A stretch of DNA of 64,000 bases. It comes from Desulforhopalus sp. GTDB taxonomy: Bacteria > Desulfobacterota > Desulfobulbia > Desulfobulbales > Desulfocapsaceae. Positions 47,007 to 57,896 of this stretch are shown in pieces. Under the pieces are notes generated by a model that was given only the letters and a program-made list of their open reading frames with translations, ran no database searches and had not been told where the DNA came from. The position numbers were made by a program, and so were the translations under genes. The stretch spans positions 868,001 to 932,000 of the forward strand of contig JAOTRX010000002.1 of NCBI GenBank assembly GCA_030247675.1, written 5' to 3'. How positions within the stretch are numbered: position 1 is the stretch's first letter; every line of letters starts with the position of its first letter.

Positions 47007-47051
47007 CTCCGGTTCTCCCCTGTGTAGTTGACGGTTAAGCATAAAAAATAC

Positions 47052-47063
47052 CTCACCGGTGAG
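47052..47063. promoter_or_regulatory. palindrome between the Rrf2 and flavoprotein genes
   Basis: CTCACCGGTGAG, a perfect 12-bp palindrome, 46 bp upstream of the Rrf2 start and 88 bp upstream of the flavoprotein start. It is a candidate operator for the Rrf2 protein. A TTGACG (47072-47077) lies close by on the plus strand. Confidence 0.45.
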
Positions 47064-47151
47064 AAATTGTCTTGACGATAATTTCAGGCATGATAAAAGA
47101 TATCGTGGATAATTAATGTCCATAATATAAAACAATCTGAGGAGAACACAA

Positions 47152-47523
47152 ATGTTTGATGACAAATTTAAAGAGGTCGTAAGTAAAGAGGGTGTTGTAT
47201 CGATAGTGTCATGCGCCGATAACGAAGCCCACGTGGTAAATACCTGGAATTCTTATCTGGTTCTCGCAGACGAGGCGAGGATCCTTCTCCCGGCCTGGGC
47301 CATGCGAAAGACCGAAAAGAAGGTGGACAAGAATCCCCATGTGCTGCTCACCCTGGGAAGCAAAGAGGTGGCGGGGCGCATGGGTCAAGGCACGGGCTTT
47401 CTTGTTACCGGTACTGCCCGATTCGTAAGCTCCGGGCCGGAGTTTGCTATGATGAAAGAAAAATTCTCTTTTTTGACACGGGTCCTTGAGGTGACGGTTT
47501 CCTCGGTAAAACAAACCATTTAA
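47152..47523 (+). CDS. pyridoxamine 5'-phosphate oxidase-like FMN-binding protein
   Basis: A 123-residue split-barrel protein. The segment VVSIVSCADNEAHVVNTWNS, then ILLPAWAMRKTEKKVDKNPH and TGFLVTGTARFV match the small PNPOx-like flavin proteins, which often handle FMN or related cofactors in anaerobes. GAGGAGAAC precedes ATG 47152. It is divergent from the Rrf2 regulator, probably its target. Its reaction is unknown; the small members rarely act as true pyridoxamine phosphate oxidases. Confidence 0.85.
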   Translation: MFDDKFKEVVSKEGVVSIVSCADNEAHVVNTWNSYLVLADEARILLPAWAMRKTEKKVDKNPHVLLTLGSKEVAGRMGQGTGFLVTGTARFVSSGPEFAMMKEKFSFLTRVLEVTVSSVKQTI

Positions 47524-47562
47524 GGATGCGACTTGGGAGGTAGTCTTGCTCCGGCAAAGGGT

Positions 47563-47599
47563 GGGATGCAGGGCGGGAAATGCTCCCGGCCTGCATCCC
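47563..47599. terminator. bidirectional hairpin between convergent genes
   Basis: GGGATGCAGG / CCTGCATCCC outer stem with CGGGA / TCCCG inner stem. It lies between the converging flavoprotein and secreted-protein genes and likely ends both transcripts, although no T run is present. Confidence 0.5.
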
Positions 47600-47628
47600 G
47601 CGGCTGATTAATGGTCCATGTCTTGCCG

Positions 47629-49389
47629 CTATTTTGCCGGCATGCGGCGGCTTTGCCATTCATCCTGCAGGGCATGTACGGCCGGCAGTCCGCCGTAGCA
47701 AGTCAAGGTGTCATTGAATTCTTTCATTACCTGGCCTTTCCAGTACCATGGATCCTCCCAATACTTGACCGGTGGATTCATGCCATATATCCGATACAGT
47801 TCAGAAAACTCAAAATCCTTGTATATCGGGCTGTCGTGCCCAGTATGCAGGGTTATGGTGTATGTATCAAGCCTACCGCCCCCTACCGTTGCGTATCGTT
47901 GTTTCATTTTCAGAAAATAGGAGGAGACCAGCTGGTACATCGGCACATTTTGGACTGTGCCGTCGTCTCTGCTGTAGGAATAGATATCTTCGGTGCCTGC
48001 CAAGCCCTTGCTATCGACCTGGTTTTTCAGCAATACAGTCGGCCGCCATTGACCAAGAGCGAAGCCGTGGTCGGGATACTGCTTCATATATCTGTCGGAG
48101 AGATCATCTGCGGCATCGTAGCCGATTCCCGGCAGGACTTTGTGCATATTGAATTCAAAGCCGTAACTCTCAAGGTCCTTTCTGGAAAACCAGGTATTGC
48201 GAAAGATGATTTCATTCCTTTCCGCCTCGGTGATGGGGGCCGGACCGCTTGCGCCGGGTGAGCAGGAAAAGGCATTGGAAAAATAGTCGTTTGCGTAAAT
48301 ATCGTCGGTATGCCAACAGTAGAGTCCATCCGTGCCCTGCCAGTGCCAGGCGAGGCCGCTGTGGGTGCCGGAGCTCCAACTTATGGTATTATAGGGGATC
48401 TCCCGGGTTGCCACGTAACGGAGTGGAATGTTGACGCTTCTTGCCAGGTCCTTGAGCATCGCCGCGGCACCGTGGCAGCCGCCTACCATCATGTAGCCGT
48501 AGACCCCGCTCTCTGAAGTCTTCTTAATTAATCTACCGATTAAATAGATCGAGCTTTGATAGGATTGCAAGGGGGGGCCGTGGTAGGCATAGTCTTGCAG
48601 CCATGCGGTCAGTTTCACCAGGGTATCCCGTTCTCCGTTGCCTATGAGATTTTGGCCCCGGGCGAAGGTATTGCCAACTCGGGGGTCGCAGAGTGCCGCA
48701 AGAGAGCGCCGGTATTCATTGAGTAATTGATAATCCCGACCGGCCTTGATTCCGGACGGAAGAACATTGCCTTCCGGCAAGGGCTTGATTGGGGCAAAAT
48801 ATCGCTCGGACGACAAAATCTCCTGAATTTCTTCATCTGGCCGGGCGAAAAGCTTCCAGGGCAGGGCGTCGCTGGCCTCAAGATACAAGGCATGCGCCAC
48901 ATGGGCCAGATAGGTGGTCAAGGCCCTCTGGCTGGAAAAATAGACCTGCCGATTGCCATCAACAAGAGTGAACATAGTGTCGGCATATTTACAGAAATTC
49001 AGGGCTTGATTAGGCCAGGGGCCGGTTCCATTGGACTGAATCAGGCGCTGAAAGAGATTGTTGAGCTGTTGTTTGCGGGTGGCAGGCCACTCATCGAAAG
49101 GTTCCGGGCTGCCGTCGCCTTTCTGCCAAATTATATTGCGCCGCAAGGGCTTGCAGCCGGTAAGCCGCTGCTCCAAATCGGTGGCACCGTTTGCATTGGG
49201 CCGGGGGCCGAGGAGACAAATCTCAAAGTTCGTCTGCGGCGGCTTTACTTGCAGCTTGGAGGGATCGCGGGGATCGACGATCTCGCCATGGCCGGGACGC
49301 ACGACCGGTGAAGTATCAGCCGCGGCGCCGCCGGCAAAACAGTTCCATATCAACCATACTCCAATGAATACCGGCAAAAGGAATCTCAC
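47629..49389 (-). CDS. secreted protein with a transglutaminase-like core
   Basis: The frame opens at TTG/GTG; GTG 49389 has the better spacing to AGGAG. The 586-residue product begins with a signal peptide (FLLPVFIGVWLIWNCFAGG). Near the middle is YMMVGGCHGAAAMLKDLARS, followed by LRYVATRE, then THSGLAWHW and LYCWHTDDIY. This C...H...D order and the strand pattern are those of transglutaminase-like cysteine enzymes, so I infer a periplasmic or exported Cys-His-Asp enzyme. The flanking N-terminal 280 residues and C-terminal region (YGGLPAVHALQDEW) have no counterpart I recognise. No function known. Confidence 0.65.
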   Translation of the reverse strand: MRFLLPVFIGVWLIWNCFAGGAAADTSPVVRPGHGEIVDPRDPSKLQVKPPQTNFEICLLGPRPNANGATDLEQRLTGCKPLRRNIIWQKGDGSPEPFDEWPATRKQQLNNLFQRLIQSNGTGPWPNQALNFCKYADTMFTLVDGNRQVYFSSQRALTTYLAHVAHALYLEASDALPWKLFARPDEEIQEILSSERYFAPIKPLPEGNVLPSGIKAGRDYQLLNEYRRSLAALCDPRVGNTFARGQNLIGNGERDTLVKLTAWLQDYAYHGPPLQSYQSSIYLIGRLIKKTSESGVYGYMMVGGCHGAAAMLKDLARSVNIPLRYVATREIPYNTISWSSGTHSGLAWHWQGTDGLYCWHTDDIYANDYFSNAFSCSPGASGPAPITEAERNEIIFRNTWFSRKDLESYGFEFNMHKVLPGIGYDAADDLSDRYMKQYPDHGFALGQWRPTVLLKNQVDSKGLAGTEDIYSYSRDDGTVQNVPMYQLVSSYFLKMKQRYATVGGGRLDTYTITLHTGHDSPIYKDFEFSELYRIYGMNPPVKYWEDPWYWKGQVMKEFNDTLTCYGGLPAVHALQDEWQSRRMPAK

Positions 49390-49473
49390 CAAAAGCTCCT
49401 GGTTGCGTGTCCTAGGGCTGCTAGTGCGACTGCCTGGCCGATGCGTTGTGTTTGCCGGCCATGACGATCTCGC

Positions 49474-50604
49474 TCAAGGCTGCAAACGCTCGACCTTGTC
49501 GTGCACCTGCTCTTCCGAGTCGGCATACCTGCGGGCAATCGCGTAAAAATCCTCGGTAATCGCCAGAAAGGCATCGACCATGTCCGGGTCGAAGTGGCTT
49601 CCCCGCCCTTCGCGGATGATGTCCACCGTTTTCTCCTGGGAAAATGGCGGCTTGTACACTCGCCGGCTGATCAAGGCGTCGTAGACATCGGCGATGGCCA
49701 TCAGCCGCGCCGCCACCGGGATGGCGTCGCCGCGCAGCCCTTCGGGATACCCCGAGCCGTCCCACTTCTCGTGATGCCCGTAGGCGATCTCTTGGGCAAA
49801 GACCAGAAAATTGCTGGCCGTCGTTATGGTGTGGATGGCGGCGGCGATGGCGTCCCGCCCGAAGCGTGGGTGCTCCTTCATCCGGGTGAATTCCTCGTCG
49901 GTCAGTTTGCCCGGTTTGAGGAGGATGCTGTCGGGGATGCCGACCTTGCCAATGTCGTGAAGCGGCGCGGATTTAAAGAGCATGGTGATGTTTTCGGGAG
50001 TGAGAAATTCGCTAAATCTCGGATGCTCCTTGAGGCGGAGGGCCAACAGCCTGACGTAGTGCTGGGTGCGCCGGATATGGTTGCCGGTCTCGGGATCGCG
50101 GGCCTCGGCCAGGGAGCCCATGGCGACCATGGCGACGTCCTGCAGTTCCTCCATCTGCCGGGTCCGTTCCACCACCTTCTCTTCGAGGACCTCGTTCTGC
50201 CGTTGCAGCTGGTCCCGCGCCGCCTTGAGAGAGATATGGGTTTTCACCCGCTCGCGGAGGATGGCCGGGCTGATCGGCTTGGTGATATAGTCCACCGCGC
50301 CAAGGGCCAGCCCCCGCGTTTCCTCCTCCTCCTCGGTCAGCGCGGTGAGAAAAATCACTGGAATATCGCGGGTTCTTGGGTTGGCTTTGATCCGTCGGCA
50401 GACCTCGTAGCCATCCATCTCCGGCATCATGATATCGAGGAGAATCAGATCGGGCGGCTGGCGATCGATGATCTTCAGGGCCATTGGCCCGTTCACCGCC
50501 GCCTGGATCAGGTAGTCGGCGGAAAGCACCGCCTTGACGACATCGATATTGGCCGGGGTGTCGTCAATCGCCAGGATGGTAGCACACGGATGTGACTGGT
50601 TCAT
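49474..50604 (-). CDS. response regulator with HD-GYP output (c-di-GMP phosphodiesterase)
   Basis: 376 residues: an N-terminal receiver ([35 protein letters not shown]), a coiled-coil linker with [12 protein letters not shown], and an HD-GYP domain with [10 protein letters not shown] and [14 protein letters not shown]. The HD-GYP residues are intact, so it should hydrolyse cyclic di-GMP. AAGGAGG precedes ATG 50604. It is 67 bp downstream of the big hybrid kinase gene on the same strand, making that kinase its probable phosphodonor. Confidence 0.95.
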   Translation of the reverse strand: MNQSHPCATILAIDDTPANIDVVKAVLSADYLIQAAVNGPMALKIIDRQPPDLILLDIMMPEMDGYEVCRRIKANPRTRDIPVIFLTALTEEEEETRGLALGAVDYITKPISPAILRERVKTHISLKAARDQLQRQNEVLEEKVVERTRQMEELQDVAMVAMGSLAEARDPETGNHIRRTQHYVRLLALRLKEHPRFSEFLTPENITMLFKSAPLHDIGKVGIPDSILLKPGKLTDEEFTRMKEHPRFGRDAIAAAIHTITTASNFLVFAQEIAYGHHEKWDGSGYPEGLRGDAIPVAARLMAIADVYDALISRRVYKPPFSQEKTVDIIREGRGSHFDPDMVDAFLAITEDFYAIARRYADSEEQVHDKVERLQP

Positions 50605-50671
50605 GGTGGGCCTCCTTTTTACTGCTGTGCCGTCAACGGCATATCGCCCTGACGGCTATTACCTCACTACT

Positions 50672-53600
50672 CTAGGACATCGGTGGCACGTCGAGCCCGG
50701 TCCGCAGTCTGGCCAGCAGCTCTTTTGCTTCGTCGAATCGGTAGCTCTCGAGCAGCTGGCCGAGTTCCACCGCCTGTTGCTGCAGTGGTGAAGCCTGCAG
50801 ACCGGCAATCAATTTTTCGCTCCATTCGCCGGCCGAGGCATCGAAATTGTCGATACGCCGGTCTAGTTCGTCGAGGAGGTCGGCGATCGTCTCGCGGCTC
50901 GGGCCGGCGGCCGATGGCGGCAGCTCGCCGGCGGCCAGAGCCGCCTCGATGATCCGGAGCGTAGCGTGCAGCCGCTCTTCGACCCTCTGAAGGAGAGAAG
51001 CTGCCACCTCCCCGTCGCTTGCCGCCAGCCGGGCCTCCAGCTCTGCCGCCTCCTCTTGCAGGGCGGTGGCGCCGATATTGCCGGCCACCCCCTTGAGGGT
51101 ATGGGCCTCACGCCGGGCGTCAAGCCGCTGGCCGGCGGCGAGACTTGCTTGCACCCTGGCCATCGCTTCGGCCTCGCCGGCCACGAATTTCGCCAGGGTC
51201 TTGCGATAACTCCGGACACTGCCGCCCATCCGGGCCAGGGCCCGTACCGTGTCGAAGCCGGGGAGCTCAGGCATCGCCGCCGCCTCGTCCTCCGCCGTGG
51301 GCGGCTCCGCCAACTCCGGCAGGGGCCTTTCGCCGGGTCTGATCCAGCGGGCCAGGGTATGGTAGAGCTGAAGAGGATCGATGGGCTTGCTGATATGGTC
51401 GTTCATTCCGGCGGCCAGGCTTTTTTCCCGGTCCTCGGCCATGGCATTGGCGGTCATGGCAATGACCGGCAGGGCGGCGAAGCGGCCGTCGGCGCGGATC
51501 TCCCGGCTGGCGGCATAGCCATCCATCACCGGCATCTGGATGTCCATCAGCACCGCGTCGTAGGCGCTGCTTTTGACCATCGCCACCGCTTCCTTGCCGT
51601 TGCCGGCGATATCGACGAACAGCCTCGCTTGGGCGAGCAATTCCGCGGCCACCTGCTGGTTGATTTCGTTGTCCTCGACCAGGAGGATCCGCGCCCCGCC
51701 GATACGACTCAGCACCTCCGGCGTCAGGTCGGCGGACCGGGGTTGGGTCCGCTGCCGGGCCACGGGATGGCCGAAGATCTCCATGATGGTGTCGAAGAGC
51801 ACCGACTGGTTGATCGGTTTGACCAGAAAGCCGTCGAGCCCGGCCTTTTTCGCCTGCTGCATCACCTCTTCCCGGCCGTAGGCGGTGACCATGATGATCG
51901 TCGGAATTGCGGTGAGCTGGGGATGCCGGCGAATCTTCTCCACCGTCTCGATACCGTCCATGCCGGGCATCTTCCAGTCCATCAGCACCAGTTTGAACGG
52001 CCGGGTGCCATCACTTGCCAAGAGCGCCGTCACCGCCTCGGCTCCGGAGGCTACGGCGGTCGGAGCAAAGCCCATGCTGGTCAGGCTGTCGCTGAGGATG
52101 TCACGGGCGGCCTGGTTGTCGTCGACCACCAGGACCGGCATATCCCGGAAATCGGCGGCCAGGCTGCGCGGTTCGATACGGGCTTTTTGCCGGAGGCCGA
52201 ACAGGGCGGTAAACCAGAAGGTACTGCCTTTGTCCGGCTGGCTCGACACGCCGATTTCTCCGCCCATCAGTTCGGCCAGACGTTTGCAGATCGCCAGACC
52301 CAGGCCGGTGCCGCCAAAGCGCCGGGTCGTCGAGGAGTCGGCCTGGCTGAAGGACTGGAAGAGCCGGTCGCACTGTTCGGTGGTCATGCCGATGCCGGTA
52401 TCGTGGACGGCAAAATGCAGCATGGCCCGCTCGTCATCGCGCCATTTTACCCTGATGGTCAGGACGATCTCTCCGCGTTCGGTGAACTTGACGGCGTTGC
52501 CGGCCAGATTGATGAGGATTTGTCCAAGGCGCAGGGGGTCGCCGACCAGCCCCATCGGCACCTCGCCATCGACCTTGAATAGCAGCTCCAGGCGTTTTTC
52601 CTCGGCCTTGACCTGAACCACGGTGCCGACACTGTCGAGGACATCCTCAAGCAGGAAATCGGTCTGTTCGATATCCAGACGCCCCGCCTCGATTTTCGAA
52701 AAATCGAGGATATCGTTGATGATCCGCAATAACGACCGGGCCGAGCTATCGATCTTCTGCAGGTAGTCGCGCTGCTTCGGGGTAAGTTCGGTGGCCAGGG
52801 CGAGGTGGGTCATGCCCATGATGGCGTTCATCGGCGTGCGGATCTCATGGCTCATATTGGCCAGGAAATCGGATTTGGCCCTGGTCGCCTGTTCGGCTGC
52901 GTCGCGGGCCTCGCGTAGTTCGGTGATGTCCACCATGACCCCGATCAAACCGCCGCGCCGGCCATCGGACAAATCAAAACCGGCCAGCCAGTAGAGGACA
53001 TGATGGTCCCGGCCATCGGCAAAAGGAAGACTCAGCTGCCGGCGCCGCATCCCGCCGCTGGCGATCAATTCGCTGGCCTCGATGTGGTGGTCGGTACGGA
53101 AGTCCTCCGGAAAAACCTCGAGATCGACCATGGTCTTGCCGATGACCTGGTCGCGATCAACCCCGAAAGCGGTCTCATAGGCGCGGTTGCAGCCGGCGAA
53201 ACGGGCATCGGCGTCTTTGATGAATATCGGGTTGGGGATGGTGTCGATCAGCGCCGCCTGGAACATCACCTGGTCCTTGACGAGGCGCTCCGCCTCGCGA
53301 CGCTTGCTGATGTCGTCGACCACCCAGAGTACTCCGGCCGTCAGGTCGGGGGGTAGCCGCCGGTCAAGGGCCTTGCCGGACAGCGAACACCATATCCCGG
53401 TGCCGTCCTGGCGTGACACCAGCCGCTCGATCTGCACCTGGCGACCTTCGGCAAGTTTGGGCAGATATTCCTTGGCAAACAGGGCTTGATGGCCTGGGCT
53501 CAGGTGAATTTCCGCCGCCGCACCATCAACTTGCCCGGGCGAGCGTTTTTGGTAGCCGAGGATCTCCGTAAGCCTGGCATTGCCGCGATACCCGTCCGGT

Positions 53601-56143
53601 CCGTCGCGGACGAGGAGGATGCCAACCTGGGCATTGTCGAAGATCTGTTGCAACTCACCGCGAGTCAGGCGCAGTGCCTCCTCAACCCGTCTCCGTTCGG
53701 CGATCTCGGCGGCGAGACGGCGGTTCCACCAGATCACCAGCGAGATGACGATCAGGGCGGTAAACGACAGGCCCCCGGCGATACGGCGCACCGCTGTCCA
53801 ATCCACCCGGGAATGGATATTGACGTTGCTCCAGCGATCGTAAAAGGCCAGCCGGTTTTGTCGGGGCAGGATGGTCAGGGCCTGGTCGAGGATTTTGACG
53901 AGTTGCGGCCAGTCCTTGCGCACCGCGAAACATAGTTCAAAATTGTAGGCGGTGGTCGCGGCGATCTTCAGGCGATCCAGGGATTTGGCGCGCATGGCAT
54001 AGGTTGTCGAGGCGAGATTGTCGAAAGCGGCATCGGCCTCCCCGGCGGCCACGGCGGCCAGACAATCGCCGAGATTGCCGTAGCGGCGCAAATCGATACC
54101 CGGGAAATCACGGCGGAGAAATTCCTCTCCCATATAGCCCTCCGCCACTGCCACCCGCTTGCCCTGTAAATCGGCGAGTCCACCGACAAAGGGGGCATCG
54201 ACCCGGGTGACGAGAATCATCGGAATGGTCAGATAGGGCTGGGTGAACAGGAGATGGCGGCGCCGCTCCGGAGTCGGACTAAAGGCGGCGATGACATCGA
54301 TTTCGCCATTTTCGACCCGGCGCATGATCTCCGTCGAATTGGCATTGGCCAAAGGGGCCATGGCGACGTCGAGGGTGGTGTTGAGCCAGCCGACGTACTC
54401 GGAGACGACTCCCAGGTATTCGCCGTGCTCGTTGATCGCCTCGAAAGGCAGCCAGTCCGGATCGATACCAAGGCGCATCTGCCGATGGCCGGCCAGCCAT
54501 TGACGATCCGCCGTGCCAATCCGCACCACCGCCTCGAAACCGTCGACGTCGCCGACATACTGGTTGCGGATCTCGTTGACTTCCCGGTCAGAGACGGTTT
54601 CCAGGCCCTTGACGAGAATGTCATGGAGCATGTGGGCATCGCCGCGCACGCCGATCGCCAGTTCCATCGGGTCTTCCTCGACATAGCCAACCAGCCGCAG
54701 CCCCTTGATGAGATAGCGGTCGACAAGATAGCTGCCAACCGCATCGACGCCGAGATAGGCCGCGGCCTGGCCGACTGTTACTGCCTTAAGCGCCTCCAGG
54801 GTGGAGGGATGGCGGAGCAGGTTGATGCCTGGATATTTTTTGGTGAGTTGTTCGGCCAGATAAAAATCCTCTTTCACCGCCACGGTCTCACCGTTGAGAT
54901 CGTCGATGGTCTTGATACCCTCTTCCCCGGATCGTACCCAAATGCCGATGAGCGAGCTGAGATAGGGCCGGGTGAAGAGAAACTCCCGGCTTCGCTCGGG
55001 AGAAGGGCTCATCCCCGGACTGACATCCAGAGCCTTATTTTTGAGCATGCCGTAGAGCACCGGCCAGGGCTCGCTGTGAATTTCGGGGCGCAGGCCGACC
55101 CGTTCGGCCACCAGGCGAAAGATGTCGGCGGAGATGCCCCGGTAACTTCCCGAGCTGTCCAGATACTCGAAGGGCGGCCAGTTGCCGGTTGCGGCCACCC
55201 GCACCACCGGATGTTCGGCGACATAGGCCTGCTCTTCCTCGGTCAATTCGGCGGTAACCTTGGCGGTGCCGCCCTTCGTCCATTTTTGTAGGATGGCCAG
55301 GTGCTCGCCCTGGCTGATGTTTGCCAGGGCCTTGGTGAAGATCCCCGCCAATTCCGGGAGATCCTTGCGGGTACCGATGGCCAGGACCGACCCGGCCTGA
55401 TTGAGCCGGCCCATGATGCGGAGATTGGTGAGCAGATCCCTGGTAATGAGGTAGCCGGCCACCGCCCGGTTGCCGGCGTAGGCCTCGACCTCGCCTTGCG
55501 ACACCGCGGCCAGGCAGGCGGCGGTGTCGGCATACTGGCGAATGGTTACCTCCGGATGATTGTCGTGAAAGTGTTTGACACCGTAAAAGCCCTCTTCCAT
55601 GGCCACCGTCTTGCCGGCAAGCTGCGCCGCGTCGGTATAATAGGGGCCCTCGGCCCGGCCGACAAAGACATGGGGAATAGTGAGGTACGGCTTGGTGAAG
55701 TTGAGATAGGCCTCCCGCTCCGGTTTCGGTGAGACGTCCATCAGGGCGTCGAGCCTGCCTTCCCTAACCGCCTGGAGATTGTCCTTGAACGGCCCGGGAA
55801 CGATGCGCACGGTGAGGCCGAGCTTGCCGACGAGGAGATGCAGGAGATCGGCACCGATGCCCACCGGTTCGCCTCCCGGGGCGACGAAATTAAGCGGCGG
55901 CCAATCGTTCATCACCGCTATGGAGACCATTGGCTTGCTCTGCAACCAGGCCTGTTCGGCGGGAGTGAAGGCAAGCGGCGTGTCCTCGGCAGCTGCCTTG
56001 CTTTCGCTGGGATTTGAAGCCGGTTCGGTGGCGCCACCGGCGGAGATGGTAAGGGACAGAAGGGTACAAAGCAACACTGCGGCAATACGCCAGTTTCTGG
56101 CGGTCTTCTTCAACCACGCGCATTTTTGCGGCTTTTCCGGCAT
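50672..56143 (-). CDS. BvgS-like hybrid histidine kinase with three periplasmic solute-binding domains
   Basis: 1823 residues from ATG 56143 (AGGGAAA upstream). After a signal anchor come three SBP_bac_3 domains, starting near residues 71 (NDWPPLNFV), 314 (GNWPPFEYL) and 553 (DPDWLPFEA). Then a TM (about 790-810), two PAS regions, a kinase with [17 protein letters not shown] (near 1098), an ATPase domain, two receivers (near 1334, [11 protein letters not shown]; near 1484, [10 protein letters not shown]; aspartates in [12 protein letters not shown] and [12 protein letters not shown]) and a C-terminal Hpt domain ([10 protein letters not shown], near 1678). The phosphorelay is complete in one chain. 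It presumably senses small ligands in the periplasm and signals to the HD-GYP regulator downstream. Confidence 0.95.
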   Translation of the reverse strand: MPEKPQKCAWLKKTARNWRIAAVLLCTLLSLTISAGGATEPASNPSESKAAAEDTPLAFTPAEQAWLQSKPMVSIAVMNDWPPLNFVAPGGEPVGIGADLLHLLVGKLGLTVRIVPGPFKDNLQAVREGRLDALMDVSPKPEREAYLNFTKPYLTIPHVFVGRAEGPYYTDAAQLAGKTVAMEEGFYGVKHFHDNHPEVTIRQYADTAACLAAVSQGEVEAYAGNRAVAGYLITRDLLTNLRIMGRLNQAGSVLAIGTRKDLPELAGIFTKALANISQGEHLAILQKWTKGGTAKVTAELTEEEQAYVAEHPVVRVAATGNWPPFEYLDSSGSYRGISADIFRLVAERVGLRPEIHSEPWPVLYGMLKNKALDVSPGMSPSPERSREFLFTRPYLSSLIGIWVRSGEEGIKTIDDLNGETVAVKEDFYLAEQLTKKYPGINLLRHPSTLEALKAVTVGQAAAYLGVDAVGSYLVDRYLIKGLRLVGYVEEDPMELAIGVRGDAHMLHDILVKGLETVSDREVNEIRNQYVGDVDGFEAVVRIGTADRQWLAGHRQMRLGIDPDWLPFEAINEHGEYLGVVSEYVGWLNTTLDVAMAPLANANSTEIMRRVENGEIDVIAAFSPTPERRRHLLFTQPYLTIPMILVTRVDAPFVGGLADLQGKRVAVAEGYMGEEFLRRDFPGIDLRRYGNLGDCLAAVAAGEADAAFDNLASTTYAMRAKSLDRLKIAATTAYNFELCFAVRKDWPQLVKILDQALTILPRQNRLAFYDRWSNVNIHSRVDWTAVRRIAGGLSFTALIVISLVIWWNRRLAAEIAERRRVEEALRLTRGELQQIFDNAQVGILLVRDGPDGYRGNARLTEILGYQKRSPGQVDGAAAEIHLSPGHQALFAKEYLPKLAEGRQVQIERLVSRQDGTGIWCSLSGKALDRRLPPDLTAGVLWVVDDISKRREAERLVKDQVMFQAALIDTIPNPIFIKDADARFAGCNRAYETAFGVDRDQVIGKTMVDLEVFPEDFRTDHHIEASELIASGGMRRRQLSLPFADGRDHHVLYWLAGFDLSDGRRGGLIGVMVDITELREARDAAEQATRAKSDFLANMSHEIRTPMNAIMGMTHLALATELTPKQRDYLQKIDSSARSLLRIINDILDFSKIEAGRLDIEQTDFLLEDVLDSVGTVVQVKAEEKRLELLFKVDGEVPMGLVGDPLRLGQILINLAGNAVKFTERGEIVLTIRVKWRDDERAMLHFAVHDTGIGMTTEQCDRLFQSFSQADSSTTRRFGGTGLGLAICKRLAELMGGEIGVSSQPDKGSTFWFTALFGLRQKARIEPRSLAADFRDMPVLVVDDNQAARDILSDSLTSMGFAPTAVASGAEAVTALLASDGTRPFKLVLMDWKMPGMDGIETVEKIRRHPQLTAIPTIIMVTAYGREEVMQQAKKAGLDGFLVKPINQSVLFDTIMEIFGHPVARQRTQPRSADLTPEVLSRIGGARILLVEDNEINQQVAAELLAQARLFVDIAGNGKEAVAMVKSSAYDAVLMDIQMPVMDGYAASREIRADGRFAALPVIAMTANAMAEDREKSLAAGMNDHISKPIDPLQLYHTLARWIRPGERPLPELAEPPTAEDEAAAMPELPGFDTVRALARMGGSVRSYRKTLAKFVAGEAEAMARVQASLAAGQRLDARREAHTLKGVAGNIGATALQEEAAELEARLAASDGEVAASLLQRVEERLHATLRIIEAALAAGELPPSAAGPSRETIADLLDELDRRIDNFDASAGEWSEKLIAGLQASPLQQQAVELGQLLESYRFDEAKELLARLRTGLDVPPMS

Positions 56144-56886
56144 TTTCCCTGCGACCGAGGCTAGTGAAGGTGAAACGCAATCGCTTTCTCCGGGCGGGCC
56201 ACACAAGGCCCTGCTGGGCGAAGGGCGATCTCAACCAATGAAATCATGCTACTCTTTTCCAGGCGGCTTTGACAAATATTTTACGCTAAAAGCAGGAAGT
56301 CTTTCCAGAACAAATTTATCAAGACAGTAATCGGCCAAAACATCGGTGAAACGGGATAGTACTTACCCGGATTTTTCGGGGATACGCGCCTGGTGGGGTG
56401 CAGTCCAGGCACTGTTGTTGCCTTCTTGATTTCTGTAGATGCCTAGCTGGTAACTATTGCTTTGAAGTTTAATAATAAACTGATGGAGCCTTTCGGAGAG
56501 TTTAATCTCCGTTCCATGTTGTCCGTAACAATTGAGAAGTACTGTCCAACTGTTTCTGATACGTACCATACCTGACGGCGGGAATGGCTTCTTACCAAGC
56601 ATTCTGCCGATTGCCTTCTAATGTCTTCCGGGTCGACAGCGATGGATTTTACTTAGTGGGGTAGAACCAGCAGCTACCGTGTATTTCTGATATCGAGACA
56701 ATTAACATCTTGCCTTTAGTTGGCCAAGGTATTTATATGGACTTTTAGTAGGTTACATGGAAATCAATGGAGTAAAAGGCTCGCGCTAAAATAAGGGGAC
56801 ATCTTGCCTGTTTCCAGAAACATACTCCAAATAATCTTATGATTTTGCCATTGTGCACAACATTTGACACGTTTGAGGTAGAAAAA
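56144..56886. other. 740-bp AT-rich intergenic stretch without a supported gene
   Basis: It covers the promoter of the large kinase and ends at the SHOCT lipoprotein gene. A 79-codon minus-strand frame (56363-56602) has no ribosome site or recognisable domain. Near the end, AAATAAGGGGACATCTTGCC looks like text seen at ends of mobile elements, but this is only an impression. Confidence 0.4.
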
Positions 56887-57333
56887 ATGAATCCACGTGT
56901 CATTGCGCTTATAATCATACTGTTTTTTACACTTATTAATTGCTGTGCTCCTGCTCCATTTGTGCTAATTGGTGAAGATACCTATACAATCTCGCAGACA
57001 TCGTCCGGTGGCGTGTTTAAGTCTATGAGTTCTTTAAGGACCGAGGTTATTAGTAGGGCAAATGAATTTGCGAAGAGCAAGGGTAAATTGGCTGTGGCAG
57101 TCGCAGAAAAGGAATCACCTTCTTACCCTGGCCATATGCCTAGCTTTACTTATACATTTCGATTGGTCTCAGGTTTAGGAGGTGTCCGTAATACTGATAA
57201 CTCTGACAGCAATCGAGCTGTTCCTAAAGATTTTCATGATAAACTTTTAAAGCTTGACGATCTTAGAACCAAAGGGATAATTACCCAAACCGAATTTGAG
57301 GAACAGAAGGCAAAAATTCTTTCTGGGATTTGA
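56887..57333 (+). CDS. lipoprotein with C-terminal SHOCT domain
   Basis: A 148-residue protein with signal segment ALIIILFFTLINCCAP, a lipobox-like LINC cysteine. The middle is a small domain (YTISQTSSGGVFKSMSSLRT, then SRANEFAKSKGK). It ends with the SHOCT signature KLLKLDDLRTKGIITQTEFE. ATG 56887 is taken as the start. The gene lies in an AT-rich patch with the next two genes and was probably acquired. Function unknown; SHOCT tails often mediate oligomerisation. Confidence 0.8.
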   Translation: MNPRVIALIIILFFTLINCCAPAPFVLIGEDTYTISQTSSGGVFKSMSSLRTEVISRANEFAKSKGKLAVAVAEKESPSYPGHMPSFTYTFRLVSGLGGVRNTDNSDSNRAVPKDFHDKLLKLDDLRTKGIITQTEFEEQKAKILSGI

Positions 57334-57485
57334 GGTTGACAGCAGACATTTTTAAGACAAAGTAAGAGTGGATCAGAATCAAGATAGATTGTAAAAATGA
57401 ATATCTTTAATTATTCTCTAACATCATTAGTTTGTGGATTTATTGAAATATATTACTATAAATACTCGAAAAAAATACATATAAT

Positions 57486-57767
57486 ATGAAAGAATTAATC
57501 CCAAGTATTGCAGGCTGGATTCCTGCAATTATTTTGCCCTTAGCTTCTTTGATGCAATTAGTTAAGATTCTTAGAGAGAGAAATGTTCAAGGTATTAGCG
57601 TTATATCCTGGTTTCTGTTCGGGCTCGCAAATATTGGTCTCTATATTTTCACTGAAAAATATTATGCCATTCAATCATTGTTGGGTTTGTTGGGGACAGC
57701 ATTAGTGAATTTCACTATCGCTATCTTGGTACTCAAAATGAGAAAAACGGAAAACGAAAAAGACTGA
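57486..57767 (+). CDS. SemiSWEET/PQ-loop-like small membrane protein
   Basis: A 93-residue protein with three hydrophobic segments: GWIPAIILPLASLMQLVKIL, VQGISVISWFLFGLANIGLY and SLLGLLGTALVNFTIAILVL. Size, three-helix layout and the NVQGISVISWFLFG turn fit SemiSWEET or PQ-loop proteins, which dimerise into small-sugar or metabolite channels. The usual PQ pair is replaced by LASLMQ, so the call is a resemblance. No ribosome site is evident; AT-rich. Confidence 0.6.
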   Translation: MKELIPSIAGWIPAIILPLASLMQLVKILRERNVQGISVISWFLFGLANIGLYIFTEKYYAIQSLLGLLGTALVNFTIAILVLKMRKTENEKD

Positions 57768-57896
57768 AATACATTCTGATGTAACCCTGGATAGGGACAT
57801 AGAGGAGTATATTGGGGCAGCGTCCCGTTACAATCCGTTTGACTTCAGTCCGGCCCTGTTAAGCCGATTAATAATCCACAAAAACCTTAGGAACCC

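Noticed and set aside
56363..56602. 79-residue minus-strand frame
   Set aside because: No ribosome site, no domain and no supporting context in an AT-rich gap.
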